The notes under the pieces are model-generated. The model saw nothing but the letters and a program-made list of their open reading frames with translations, made no database searches and was not told where the DNA came from. Below are positions 16,875-25,469 of a stretch of DNA of 64,000 nucleotides, in pieces; the first letter of the stretch is position 1; each line of letters starts with the position of its first letter. A program made the position numbers and the translations under genes. Source of the stretch: Comamonas odontotermitis (lineage in GTDB: Bacteria > Pseudomonadota > Gammaproteobacteria > Burkholderiales > Burkholderiaceae_C); contig NZ_JACHKZ010000002.1 of assembly GCF_014207855.1 (NCBI RefSeq), positions 124,001-188,000 on the forward strand, written 5' to 3'.

Positions 16875-18221
16875 TCAGGATGCGAATGCCGCCTGCCGCG
16901 CACCGGCTCCTTCAAAGCCGTAGAAGCCAAACGGCATCTCGGGCACGCGGCCGCTGATCAGCTCGGCCATGGCCTTGCCACTGCCTGCGCCATGGGTCCA
17001 GCCCAAGGTGCCGTGGCCTGCGTTGATCCACAGCTTGCCCACCTTGGTGCGGCCAATGTAGGGAATATTGGTAGGTGTTGCGGGGCGCAAGCCCGTCCAG
17101 AACTGCGGGTTGCCGCCTTGCTCGGGCAGGCGGGTGTCGCACACGCCGGGCATCAGCTCTTCCACCCGGCGCGCCAGCATATGGCACCGCGCCTTGGCCA
17201 GCGGAGAATCCAGCGATGTGTCGAAGCCGTTGAGTTCGATGGTGCCCGCCACGCGCAACTGGTTGCCCAGGCGGCTCATGGCCAGCTTGTTGCCATCATC
17301 GATGCAGCTGACAAAAGGCGCCGCCTCGGGCCGCAGGATCGGCAAGGTGGCGCTGTAGCCCTTGCCAGGGTAGATAGCCACGTTCACGCCCACGGTGCGC
17401 AGCAGCGGCGCGGTATAGCTGCCGCAGGCAACGATGACGGCGTCGCCCTTCAGCACCTGCTCTTGTGCATCAAAACCGGCTGCAATACCCGATGAATGCG
17501 CGCGAACAGCTACTGATTCAATAGCACCACCCGCCATGTTCAAGCGCTGGACGCTGTGGTTGTAGAGAAACTGGACGCCGCCCTGAGCACACAGCTGGGC
17601 AAGCTTTTGCGTGAAGACGCGGGCATCGCCGCTCTCGTCGCTTTCGGTGAAGGTGCCACCCTTGATCTGCGCGGCATAGGGCTTGAAGGCGGGCTCGATC
17701 TGGAGGAACTCCTCGGTACTGACCATGCGGCGGTTCACGCCGTACTGGCGCATCAAGTCAACAGCCTGCTGCGCGTCTTCCACCGCCGCGTCGCTGGTGA
17801 AGAAATGGGCAATGCCGCGTTCAAGGCGGTTGAACTGGATGCCGGTCTGCGCCACCACGTCTTTCAACGCCGTGTGGCTGTAGGCGCCCAGCGCCACGAT
17901 CTGCTGCACGTTGCGGGCAAAGGAGCGGTCGTTGCACTCGGCGAGGAACTTGGTCAGCCAGCTCCACTGCTGCGGATCAACATGCGGGCGCAGCAGCAGA
18001 GGCGCTTCCTTGTCAAACATCCACTTGAGCGCCTTCATCGGCGCATGCTTGTTGGCCCAGGGCTCGCAATAGCTGACCGAGATCTGCGCCGCATTGGCGT
18101 AGCTGGTCTCCAGCGCGGCATCGGGTTGGCGGTCGACCACGGTCACGTCGTGGCCCAATTGCAGCAGATGCCAGGCTGTGCTGGTGCCGATGATGCCGGC
18201 GCCGAGGATGATGATTTTCAT
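16875..18221 (-). CDS. dadA: D-amino acid dehydrogenase
   Basis: A 448-residue FAD enzyme that oxidises D-amino acids, mainly D-Ala, to 2-oxo acids and passes electrons to the respiratory chain. The ATG at 18221 is chosen because MKIIILGAGIIGTSTA begins the dinucleotide fold there. Further signatures are SYANAAQIS, the GIAHFF segment and the C-terminal GLRPATPTNIPYIG...INAGHGTLGWTHGAGSG. A stretch of about 12 extra residues (near ESVAVRAHSSGI, about 232-244) is encoded by a dispersed repeat. It is divergent from an ArgP-type regulator. Confidence 0.94.
   Translation of the reverse strand: MKIIILGAGIIGTSTAWHLLQLGHDVTVVDRQPDAALETSYANAAQISVSYCEPWANKHAPMKALKWMFDKEAPLLLRPHVDPQQWSWLTKFLAECNDRSFARNVQQIVALGAYSHTALKDVVAQTGIQFNRLERGIAHFFTSDAAVEDAQQAVDLMRQYGVNRRMVSTEEFLQIEPAFKPYAAQIKGGTFTESDESGDARVFTQKLAQLCAQGGVQFLYNHSVQRLNMAGGAIESVAVRAHSSGIAAGFDAQEQVLKGDAVIVACGSYTAPLLRTVGVNVAIYPGKGYSATLPILRPEAAPFVSCIDDGNKLAMSRLGNQLRVAGTIELNGFDTSLDSPLAKARCHMLARRVEELMPGVCDTRLPEQGGNPQFWTGLRPATPTNIPYIGRTKVGKLWINAGHGTLGWTHGAGSGKAMAELISGRVPEMPFGFYGFEGAGARQAAFAS
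17491..17526. repeat. dispersed palindromic repeat, copy 2, inside dadA
   Basis: The run GCGCGCGAACAGCTA followed by TTCAATAGC matches the GCGC-N-AACAGCTA core of the copies at 22630 and 57226. It keeps the dadA frame open and adds residues not expected in the family. Confidence 0.55.
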
Positions 18222-18314
18222 GCCTTGCAGTGTCTGCCAGTTTGGCTGCTTCATAAAGTGCAATTAAACTTCTTCAAGAATCATCAGATTTGCTAATACA
18301 AGCCCCTTGCTGCC
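18222..18314. promoter_or_regulatory. divergent dadA-argP control region
   Basis: A 93-bp AT-rich spacer. TTCTT-C-AAGAA (18270-18280) forms a short palindrome in its middle, within a longer ATT...AAT frame, a plausible LysR-type binding site. Divergent placement suggests that the regulator controls dadA and itself. Confidence 0.45.
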
Positions 18315-19259
18315 ATGAACAACCTGGATCCGATCGCGCTGGAATGCCTTGCCGCAGTGATTGAAGAAGGCGGCTTTGAAAAAGCCGCCACCCGCCTGAA
18401 CGTGACGCAATCGGCCGTCTCGCAGCGCCTGCGCGCGCTGGAGGCCCAGGTGGGCTCGGTGCTGGTAGTACGCAGCCGACCGCTGCGGCCCACGGCGGCC
18501 GGGCAATTGCTGCTCAAGCACACCCAGCAGTTGCGCCTGCTGCGCACCGATCTGGAGCAGGAACTGCACAGCCTGATGCCGCATTCCGCGCGCCGCACGG
18601 CGCATGACGAAGCCATCAGCATCGCCATCAACGCCGACAGTATTGCCACCTGGGCCATCGACGCACTGCAGGAGATAGCCCTGCAGCAGCTGCCGCTGGA
18701 GATCATCACCGACGACCAGGACCACACACTGGAGCTGCTGCGCACCGGCGAAGTGCTCGGCTGTGTCACCACCATGCCGCAAGCCCTGCGCGGCTGCCGC
18801 GTGGCGGCGCTGGGGGCCATGCACTACATTGCAGTGGCCGCCCCCGGTTTTGCCCTGCAGCATGTGCCCTCGGGCCTGAACCGCAGCAACTTCAAGAACG
18901 TGCCTTTCCTCAGCTACAACCGCAAGGACGACATGCAGCGCGTGTTCGTCGCAAGAGCCATGGGCCTCAAGACAGTGGGGCTGCACCAACTGTTCGTACC
19001 CAATTCGGAAGCCCAGGTGCGCGCGGTGGCCGCGGGTTGGGGCATCGGCGTGGTGCCCGAGCTGCTGGCACGGCCCTTTCTGGCGGATGGGCGCCTCGTC
19101 AACGTTGCCGAATCACAGGTGCTGCGCGTCGACCTGTACTGGCACTGCTGGAACCTACAGTCTGCCCTGCTGAGCCAGCTGACAGACGCCATGCTGCGCA
19201 CCGCCAAGGCCAGTCTGGCGCCTGCCACTCCGGCAGCGCGGGCCAGTGCATCGGCATGA
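18315..19259 (+). CDS. argP: LysR family regulator of the ArgP type
   Basis: A 314-residue protein with the LysR winged helix at residues 5-65 (FEKAATRLNVTQSAVSQRLRALE) and an ArgP-like effector domain (SIAINADSIATWAIDAL; LGCVTTMPQALRGC; NSEAQVRAVAAGWGIGVVPE). ArgP of E. coli answers to Arg and Lys and usually neighbours the exporter argO. Here the divergent neighbour is dadA, so control of amino acid catabolism is plausible but inferred. Confidence 0.88.
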   Translation: MNNLDPIALECLAAVIEEGGFEKAATRLNVTQSAVSQRLRALEAQVGSVLVVRSRPLRPTAAGQLLLKHTQQLRLLRTDLEQELHSLMPHSARRTAHDEAISIAINADSIATWAIDALQEIALQQLPLEIITDDQDHTLELLRTGEVLGCVTTMPQALRGCRVAALGAMHYIAVAAPGFALQHVPSGLNRSNFKNVPFLSYNRKDDMQRVFVARAMGLKTVGLHQLFVPNSEAQVRAVAAGWGIGVVPELLARPFLADGRLVNVAESQVLRVDLYWHCWNLQSALLSQLTDAMLRTAKASLAPATPAARASASA

Positions 19260-19353
19260 GGTGCGCAGCTGTTGCCCGCTGCAACTGCGTTTGAAAAAGC
19301 CCTTTTTGCTGGGCGGCTAGCGGCTGCGCGGCTGCCAATTGACCAATTGAAAA

Positions 19354-19389
19354 AGCTGCTTGCATTCCATACCCGGAATGCAAGCAGCT
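19354..19389. terminator. perfect 15-bp hairpin between argP and the stress protein gene
   Basis: AGCTGCTTGCATTCC pairs perfectly with GGAATGCAAGCAGCT across a 6-nt loop. No T-run follows on the plus strand, but AATTG and TTTTTC-type ends flank it on the minus strand, so it may end the convergent transcripts. The surrounding 312-bp gap (19260-19571) holds no other feature I can support. Confidence 0.6.
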
Positions 19390-19571
19390 CCTGGAGTGTG
19401 CTGGCGTTTGCACTGCCAGCCAGCTCTCCCTCCCTTGCCAGCCCTTTACGGTGTTGGCGCATTGTCTGCGCCCCGTATTGCCATGGCGTGAAGGGCCAGT
19501 GACAGGCCGGTCATAGTGGTAACCGCCTGGCAAGGGGCGCCCACCCGAGGCGCCCAATACCTTGCACCTTG

Positions 19572-19994
19572 CTAGCGGATCAACAGCACCGGAACCTTGC
19601 TTTGCGCCAGCACCTGCGTGGCCACCGAGCCCATCACCAGCTTGGCCAGCGCGCCATGGCCCCGCGTGCCCATGATCAGGAGGTCATATCCACCGCCATC
19701 GGCTGTCTCGGCAATGGTCTCGGCGATATGGCCCACCTTGCTTTCGCATTGCGCATTGACCTTGTGCTGGTCCAGAAACTGGTGCACCGGATTGAGCACC
19801 TTCTGCGCTTCTTCTGCGTAATAGTCGTTCACGAGCTCTTTGCCCAGCGCCTTGGCTGCACGCGGTGGCAGCAAGGACTGCACGGTCAAAGCGGTGTAGC
19901 TGTGGGAAGCGCCGAGCCACTCCGCGTGCGTAGCCAGATAGTCCAGCATCTTCTGGGTGTAGGGGCTGCCATCGACGGCCAATAAAATGCGCAT
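19572..19994 (-). CDS. universal stress protein, UspA family
   Basis: A 140-residue single-domain Usp. It starts MRILLAVDGSPYT and ends with the ATP-binding signature MGTRGHGALAKLVMGSVA followed by KVPVLLIR, so it should bind ATP. AGGAG lies eight bases before the ATG. Such proteins help cells endure starvation and oxidative or respiratory stress; the exact role here is not deducible. Confidence 0.93.
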   Translation of the reverse strand: MRILLAVDGSPYTQKMLDYLATHAEWLGASHSYTALTVQSLLPPRAAKALGKELVNDYYAEEAQKVLNPVHQFLDQHKVNAQCESKVGHIAETIAETADGGGYDLLIMGTRGHGALAKLVMGSVATQVLAQSKVPVLLIR

Positions 19995-20170
19995 ATCAGA
20001 ACTCCTGAAACAAGAGCGTATTCACGCTCTAAGAGGCATGCCGACCGGGCATGCGCGGGAAACGCGCTCAAACCGCCCATGCCCATCACTGTAGGTGCTT
20101 CAGCCGGGCGAACATTGATGCATGTCATGTCTTGAGACTTCGGGACGGCCAAAGTTCCGGCTTTGCCCTT

Positions 20171-21016
20171 TCAGACTGTCACCACACAATGCGGGTTGAA
20201 TGTCTCCTGCTCCCCTTTGCGGGCATACCCCAGGGGATTGGCCACCACACGGCACTGCCAGGCGCTGCCGTCAGCATGCGTACCGCTTGCCACGTAATCG
20301 CTGGGCGCGTGCAAGTGGCCATGAATCCATAGGTCCGCATAAGGCAGCAGGTCATCCAGCGCATTGCAAAAACCAGCGGTGCCCGGGGTAAGGCCATAGC
20401 GCGGATCAGCGCTTTTGAGGCTCGGGGCAAAGTGGGTGATGACGACGGTCTTGCCATCAAAGGGCTCGGCCAATGCAGCGCGCAGCCACGCCTGGCAGCG
20501 CAGGGCTTCTTCGCGCATCTCGGCGGCCAGAAACGGCTGGCCATCCCGCATCATCTGCGCCTTGGTGAGGTAGAAGTTGGCCGCCTTGTAGGCTTTTTCA
20601 CGCTGCTTCATCAAGGCGCCGATTTCAGTCACACCGTTGTGCAGGGCAATCGCGTCGTAATCCGTCCATAAGGTGGTGCCGACAAAACGCACACCGTCCA
20701 TCACCACCGTCTCGCAGTCGAGCAGCAAGATACCCAGCCGGTTGCAGCTGGCGCGCAGGCGGGCGCGGGCAGTATCAAAATCCTGCGCGTCGAATTCGTG
20801 GTTGCCCGGCACCAGAATCACCGGCTCCGGCCAGTGACCGCCAGCCTGCTGGGGGCTGAACTGCGCCAAGCCGAAGTCCTCATCAGGCAGCATCGATCCA
20901 TTCTGGTAAGAGCCGATGTCGCCCGCCAGCACCAGTAGATTGGCGCCGGGCGCGGGCTGGGCGCGGAAATGCGGGTGGGTCTCCAGGTGCAGGTCGGAAA
21001 GAATTTGCAGATGCAT
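20171..21016 (-). CDS. calcineurin-like metallophosphoesterase
   Basis: A 281-residue cytoplasmic protein with the five metal-binding blocks in order: SDLHLE (about 6-11), LAGDIG, GNHEF, THFAPS and HGHLH. These bind a two-metal centre that hydrolyses phosphoesters. The ATG at 21016 places the first block at the N-terminus; a TTG two codons earlier is also possible. The substrate is unknown. It lies between the stress protein gene and a LysR gene, 45 bp after the latter on the same strand. Confidence 0.92.
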   Translation of the reverse strand: MHLQILSDLHLETHPHFRAQPAPGANLLVLAGDIGSYQNGSMLPDEDFGLAQFSPQQAGGHWPEPVILVPGNHEFDAQDFDTARARLRASCNRLGILLLDCETVVMDGVRFVGTTLWTDYDAIALHNGVTEIGALMKQREKAYKAANFYLTKAQMMRDGQPFLAAEMREEALRCQAWLRAALAEPFDGKTVVITHFAPSLKSADPRYGLTPGTAGFCNALDDLLPYADLWIHGHLHAPSDYVASGTHADGSAWQCRVVANPLGYARKGEQETFNPHCVVTV

Positions 21017-21060
21017 GGCCAAAGCCTACCATGCACTCCGCTGATGAGCGCCTTGCCGCA

Positions 21061-22038
21061 TTACAGCGGCAATTCCTGGTCAGGAAAAGCCGCGCGGGCC
21101 GACCGCTCCATGGCATGCAGCAACCATTCCAGCGCCGAATGCGGAATGTGCCCTGCCCGGCTGCGCCACAGCGCGTCCACATGCACCGATTCCACCCGCA
21201 ATGGCAGCGGCTGAAAGGCAAGCAGATCCTCGATGCCCGTGGCAGGCCCGAAGTGGCGCGGCAGCACGGTCAACAGGTCGGTGCGCGCCACAACGCGCGC
21301 GGCGGTGAAATACTGGTTGACCGTCAGCACCACACGGCGCTTGCGTCCAATCGAAGCCAGCGCCTCATCCAGAAAACCGAAAGGCTGGCCCGAAAAGCTG
21401 ACCAGCATGTGCCGCGCTTCGCAGTATTTGTCCAATGTCAGCAAGCTTTCACTCAGCGGGTGCCCCTTGCGCATCACACACAGGTATTCGCCGTCATAGA
21501 GGCGCCGGCTTTCAAAGTCCACCAATGCGCCAGACTGGGCACGCGCCGTCATCTCCGCCACCACGAAGGGAAAGTAGCCAACGGCCAGATCAGCGGTCTC
21601 GTCTTCCAACACCTCGCGCGGGTCGCGTGTAGTGAGTGGTTGCACATGCACGGAGACACCAGGTGCCTCGGTCTCCAGAATGTGCATGAGGCTGGGCAGC
21701 AATGTGGCCGCTGTTGCATCGGCCATGGCTACCACAAAGGCCTGCGTGGCATTGGCGGCATCAAAACGCTCTGGCGCGAAAGTGTTCTGCAGGCGCGCCA
21801 GCGATTCACGCACCACGGGCCACAGCGCATGCGCCAGCGGCGTGGGCTCCACGCCCTGGCCACTGCGCACCAGCAACTCGTCCCCCAGCGCCTCACGCAA
21901 ACGACGTATGGCATTGCTCACAGCAGGTTGCGTAATGGCTAGCTTGTCGGCGGCGCGTGTCAGGCTGCGCTCCGTCATGACCTCGTCAAATACCCGGAGA
22001 AGATTCAAATCCAGGTGGCGAAATTGGTGTGCCTGCAT
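21061..22038 (-). CDS. LysR family transcriptional regulator (NodD/NahR-like branch)
   Basis: A 325-residue LysR protein. The HTH lies at residues 8-68 (LNLLRVFDEVMTERSLTRAADKLAITQPAVSNAIRRLRE), with the LDLNLL start typical of the NodD/NahR/LeuO branch, which often senses aromatic acids. AGGAGG precedes the ATG. No divergent catabolic gene is adjacent; the next gene on the other strand encodes a small membrane protein, so the target is unclear. Confidence 0.9.
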   Translation of the reverse strand: MQAHQFRHLDLNLLRVFDEVMTERSLTRAADKLAITQPAVSNAIRRLREALGDELLVRSGQGVEPTPLAHALWPVVRESLARLQNTFAPERFDAANATQAFVVAMADATAATLLPSLMHILETEAPGVSVHVQPLTTRDPREVLEDETADLAVGYFPFVVAEMTARAQSGALVDFESRRLYDGEYLCVMRKGHPLSESLLTLDKYCEARHMLVSFSGQPFGFLDEALASIGRKRRVVLTVNQYFTAARVVARTDLLTVLPRHFGPATGIEDLLAFQPLPLRVESVHVDALWRSRAGHIPHSALEWLLHAMERSARAAFPDQELPL

Positions 22039-22110
22039 GCGGCCTCCTGCGCCAGCAGAAAGGCTGGCAATACATCACTGGCATGAATGATACAGATTCA
22101 AAATATAAAT

Positions 22111-22139
22111 TTGAGAAGCACTGGGGTAAACCCTATACT
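22111..22139 (+). promoter_or_regulatory. sigma-70 promoter
   Basis: TTGAGA and TATACT with exactly 17 bp between them, 45 bp before the start codon at 22185. This is the best match to the housekeeping consensus that I noticed in the window. Confidence 0.8.
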
Positions 22140-22184
22140 TCTCCCATCGCTTCAAAGAAGCATTGGAAAACAAAGACATCCATC

Positions 22185-22622
22185 ATGACCAACAGTTTTG
22201 TGCACACCGACATGGCTACCGAACACACGGGCGTTCTGCGTGTGGAAGCAGCTGCTGAGAATCTGAAATCCACCTTCACTGGCAAAGGCGTGGGCCAATC
22301 CCTGGTGCTGGCTGCCATCGTGGCCGCCGTGTTGGTAGCCGCCAACCGTCTGATCGACTCCGTCGCTGGCGGCAGCCACTGGATTGCTGGCTGGGCTCTG
22401 CTGTGGGCTGTGGCATTTGTCGCCATCGCCTTGCTGGCCGCGCCTGCCCGCAACCTGAGCAGCAGCCTGCGTGCCCTGGGCACCACCTGGTCGCAAGAAC
22501 AGCGCCGCGCTGCAGAAGACGAAAAGACCTGGGAAGCCGCCCTGCGCGACAGCCGCATCATGGCCGACCTGAACCGTGCCATGAGCGATGCCGCTGTGTC
22601 GTTCTACCACAAGAATTATTGA
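22185..22622 (+). CDS. small two-span membrane protein of unknown function
   Basis: A 145-residue protein with hydrophobic segments at about 40-58 and 66-88 and a charged C-terminal tail (EQRRAAEDEKTWEAALRD). The ATG at 22185 is chosen because the promoter ends just upstream; an earlier in-frame ATG at 22083 would precede the promoter. A near-consensus promoter and a strong terminator suggest a well-expressed, single-gene transcript. I do not recognise a family. Confidence 0.72.
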   Translation: MTNSFVHTDMATEHTGVLRVEAAAENLKSTFTGKGVGQSLVLAAIVAAVLVAANRLIDSVAGGSHWIAGWALLWAVAFVAIALLAAPARNLSSSLRALGTTWSQEQRRAAEDEKTWEAALRDSRIMADLNRAMSDAAVSFYHKNY

Positions 22623-22629
22623 TAAAACA

Positions 22630-22676
22630 GCGGTTAGCGCCTTTCCAATAAGCGCCAACAGCTATCAAAATCATAG
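22630..22676. repeat. dispersed palindromic repeat, copy 3
   Basis: TTAGCGC-CTTTCCAATAA-GCGCCAA, then CAGCTATCAAAATCATAG. It shares the 14-mer GCGCCAACAGCTAT with the copy at 57226-57270. Confidence 0.65.
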
Positions 22677-22704
22677 AAAGCCACGGCATGCCGTGGCTTT
22701 TTTT
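22677..22704 (+). terminator. rho-independent terminator
   Basis: AAAGCCACGGCA and its exact complement form a perfect 24-nt palindrome followed by a T-run. Confidence 0.88.
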
Positions 22705-22754
22705 CATGGAAGTGACCATTCCACCTAATCAATGCGGGTCACATCAAAAACAAA

Positions 22755-22780
22755 AAGCCCCGCATTCGCATGCGGGGCTT
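22755..22780 (-). terminator. pckG terminator
   Basis: AAGCCCCGCAT pairs with ATGCGGGGCTT around a 4-nt loop. Read on the minus strand it is followed by TTTTTGTTTTTG, so it ends the pckG transcript. Confidence 0.85.
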
Positions 22781-22822
22781 GCTGTTGCAGCCAGCCCGGT
22801 AACAAGCCGGGCTGCCAGGTGA

Positions 22823-24691
22823 TCAAGCCTCTACGAGGCGCTTTTCCAGATCAGCCTTGATATCGAGCAATTCTTGCGGCAGGCGCTGGGCCAGCTTGTC
22901 AAAGTGCTCCTGGTGCGAGGCCAGCTCTTCGGTCCAGATCTTGGTGTCGATATTGGTGACGGTCTTGAACTGGTCGGCGCTGAACTGCAGGCCGGTCCAA
23001 TTGATTTCGGCGTACTGTGGGGCCACGCCAAAGGCGGTTTGCTCGCCCTGGGCCTTGCCTTCGAGGCGGTCCAGCATCCATTTGAGCACGCGCATGTTCT
23101 CGCCATAGCCCGGCCAGACGAACTTGCCAGCTTCGTCCTTGCGGAACCAGTTGGTGGTGTAGATCTTGGGCAGGGTCGCGCCCGAAGCCTGCAGCTTCTT
23201 GCCCAGGTTCAGCCAGTGGCCGAAGTAGTCGCTCATGTTGTAGCCCATGAAGGGCAGCATGGCGAATGGATCGCGGCGCACCACGCCTTGCGCGCCAAAG
23301 GCGGCGGCGGTGGTTTCCGAACCCATGGTGGCGGCCATGTAGACGCCTTCGTTCCAGTTGCGGGCCTCGGTCACCAGCGGCACGGTGGTGGAGCGGCGGC
23401 CGCCAAAGATGAAGGCGTCGATCTTCACGCCCTTGGGGTCGTCCCAGGCTTCATCCAGCGCGGGGTTGTTGGTAGCTGCCACGGTGAAGCGGGCATTGGG
23501 GTGGGCAGCCTTGGCGCCGGTTTCCTTGGCGATCTGTGGCGTCCAGTCCTTGCCTTGCCAGTCGATCAGGTGATCAGGCAGCTTGCCGGTGTCCTTTTCC
23601 ATGCCTTCCCACCACACATCGCCATCGTCGGTGAGCGCGACATTCGTGAAGATCACGTCCTTGTCGAGGCTGGCCATGCAGTTGGGGTTGGTGTGGTAGT
23701 TGGTGCCAGGTGCCACGCCGAAGTAGCCCGCTTCGGGGTTGATGGCGCGCAGGCTGCCATCGGCTTGCGGCTTGATCCAGGCGATGTCGTCGCCGATGGT
23801 GGTGACTTTCCAGCCGTCAAAGCCCGTAGGCGGCACCAGCATCGAGAAGTTGGTCTTGCCGCAGGCCGACGGGAAGGCGGCGGCCACGTGGTACTTGCGG
23901 CCTTCGGGGTTCTGCACGCCCAGGATGAGCATGTGCTCGGCCAGCCAGCCCTGGTCCTTGCCCATGGTGGAGGCGATGCGCAGTGCAAAGCACTTCTTGC
24001 CCAGCAGTGCATTGCCGCCGTAGCCAGAGCCGTACGACCAGATTTCGCGCGTCTCGGGGTAGTGCACGATGTACTTGGTCTTGTTGCAAGGCCAGCTGGT
24101 GGTGTCCTTTTCGCCGGGCTGCAGCGGTGCGCCGATGGTGTGCACGCAAGGCACGAATTCGCCATCGGTGCCAATCACGTCGTACACGGCCTTGCCCATG
24201 CGGGTCATGATCTTCATGTTGACGGCAACATAGGCACTGTCGGAGAGCTCGATGCCCACATGGGCGATCGGCGAGCCCAGCGGGCCCATGCTGAATGGCA
24301 CCACATACATGGTGCGGCCCTTCATACAACCGTCAAACAGCGGCTGTAGAGTGGAGCGCATCTGGGCCGGTTCCATCCAGTTGTTGGTAGGGCCTGCGTC
24401 GTCCTTGTTGGCCGAGCAGATGTAGGTGCGGTCTTCCACGCGGGCCACGTCCGATGGGTCGGACCAAGCCAAGTAGCTGCCGGGGCGCTTTGCGGGATTG
24501 AGTTTCTTGAAAGTGCCTGCATCCACCAGTTGCTGGCACAGGCGGTCGTACTCCTCCTGGCTGCCATCGCACCAGTAGATGCGATCAGGCTTGCACAGGG
24601 CGGCCATATCGGCCACCCAGGCGATGAGCTTGGGGTTTTTGACGTAGTCGGGAGCCTGAATGGCCACGCCGGTATTGACGCTTGCGTTCAT
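22823..24691 (-). CDS. pckG: phosphoenolpyruvate carboxykinase (GTP)
   Basis: A 622-residue enzyme of the GTP class, which converts oxaloacetate and GTP to phosphoenolpyruvate and CO2 for gluconeogenesis. The kinase loop [14 protein letters not shown] lies near residue 275, preceded by the Mn-site region. Other class signatures are the substrate loop after [17 protein letters not shown] and [12 protein letters not shown] near 430. The ATG at 24691 matches the usual N-terminus; the frame is open upstream only by chance. It is a single-gene unit with its own terminator. Confidence 0.97.
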   Translation of the reverse strand: MNASVNTGVAIQAPDYVKNPKLIAWVADMAALCKPDRIYWCDGSQEEYDRLCQQLVDAGTFKKLNPAKRPGSYLAWSDPSDVARVEDRTYICSANKDDAGPTNNWMEPAQMRSTLQPLFDGCMKGRTMYVVPFSMGPLGSPIAHVGIELSDSAYVAVNMKIMTRMGKAVYDVIGTDGEFVPCVHTIGAPLQPGEKDTTSWPCNKTKYIVHYPETREIWSYGSGYGGNALLGKKCFALRIASTMGKDQGWLAEHMLILGVQNPEGRKYHVAAAFPSACGKTNFSMLVPPTGFDGWKVTTIGDDIAWIKPQADGSLRAINPEAGYFGVAPGTNYHTNPNCMASLDKDVIFTNVALTDDGDVWWEGMEKDTGKLPDHLIDWQGKDWTPQIAKETGAKAAHPNARFTVAATNNPALDEAWDDPKGVKIDAFIFGGRRSTTVPLVTEARNWNEGVYMAATMGSETTAAAFGAQGVVRRDPFAMLPFMGYNMSDYFGHWLNLGKKLQASGATLPKIYTTNWFRKDEAGKFVWPGYGENMRVLKWMLDRLEGKAQGEQTAFGVAPQYAEINWTGLQFSADQFKTVTNIDTKIWTEELASHQEHFDKLAQRLPQELLDIKADLEKRLVEA

Positions 24692-25003
24692 GGGAGACTT
24701 TCTAAAGTTGTAAAACGGTTCATCAAAAACCGCTGCTCCCAAGAACCTGTTCAAAAAGCTGCGGGCTTTGAAAAACCGTTTCCTCGCTACGCTGCACTCT
24801 GCGGATTGGCCGCTGAGCCCGCATGAATACAGCGCGTCGGGAGCGCAATTTTAGCAGTCAGCCCCCAAAACGGCGATGCGCTCATCCAATATCTATGCAT
24901 TTGATGCATTGATATATGCATTAACTACTTGATACCGGTTTCTTTGTGATGACGGCTGTCACCGGCGTTGCAGACCCGCATGGAAACCGGGCTTACGGCA
25001 GCC
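24692..25003. promoter_or_regulatory. pckG upstream region with three ATGCAT palindromes
   Basis: This stretch has no gene I can support. Between 24895 and 24921 an AT-rich patch holds ATGCAT three times (24895-24900, 24904-24909, 24916-24921). It probably includes the pckG promoter, about 200 bp before the start codon, and may hold a regulator site. Confidence 0.4.
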
Positions 25004-25030
25004 AAAAAGCCCGCTGCAAGCGGGCTTTTT
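25004..25030. terminator. strong bidirectional terminator
   Basis: AAAAAGCCCGCT and AGCGGGCTTTTT form a perfect 12-bp stem with a 3-nt loop, 20 bp after the stop codon of the 46-residue peptide gene. Confidence 0.9.
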
Positions 25031-25049
25031 TGCGCTGGGCAGTGTTCTG

Positions 25050-25190
25050 TCAGGCCATGTTCACGGCGATGAATGCAAGCAGAAACATCATCAGCGCGCC
25101 CACCACAGGCAACACCACGGGCACGAGCGGAACAATGGCTTCCACGGCATCGTTGGGCTGGTGTTCGCTGTCGTCGTGATGGCTGGACAT
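25050..25190 (-). CDS. 46-residue membrane peptide
   Basis: A small frame MSSHHDDSEHQPNDAVEAIV, then a hydrophobic segment of about 25 residues (PLVPVVLPVVGALMM...) to the C-terminus. GGAG lies eight bases before the ATG and a strong terminator follows the stop, both supporting a real gene. The soluble N-terminus is His/Asp/Glu-rich and could bind a metal. Similar peptides seem to exist in Comamonadaceae, from memory. It might be a small subunit or regulator of a membrane complex; no function is assigned. Confidence 0.68.
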   Translation of the reverse strand: MSSHHDDSEHQPNDAVEAIVPLVPVVLPVVGALMMFLLAFIAVNMA

Positions 25191-25469
25191 GGGGTTCTCC
25201 GAAAAAGCGCAGGAAAAAGGCGTCGCCTGGATAAATCAGTCAAACCATTGTAGCCACAGCCCACACCCCCTGGCTCCGGGCAAAACCCTGAGCCAGCCAT
25301 TGCGCAACGCACCCCGGGGCAGGGTGGCAGCCCCGCACAGTTTCTTACACCGCTTACCAGCCTTCGGGCACTGCCGCGCCGCGCGTTTCATGGGTCTGTC
25401 ATGGCGGATTTTTAGAGTGCTCTGGCTGGCTGCGCCAGCACTCCATATCCACGACACCCGAGAATTCCC
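25191..25469 (+). promoter_or_regulatory. upstream region of the phospholipase gene
   Basis: CTGGCTC (25270-25276) and GAGCCAG (25290-25296) form a 7-bp inverted repeat with a 13-nt spacer. No clear promoter hexamers or coding frame are seen in the rest. Confidence 0.3.

Noticed and set aside
22874-24349. A 491-codon open frame antisense to pckG
   Set aside because: Composition is a mirror of pckG codons; no domain, no ribosome binding site.
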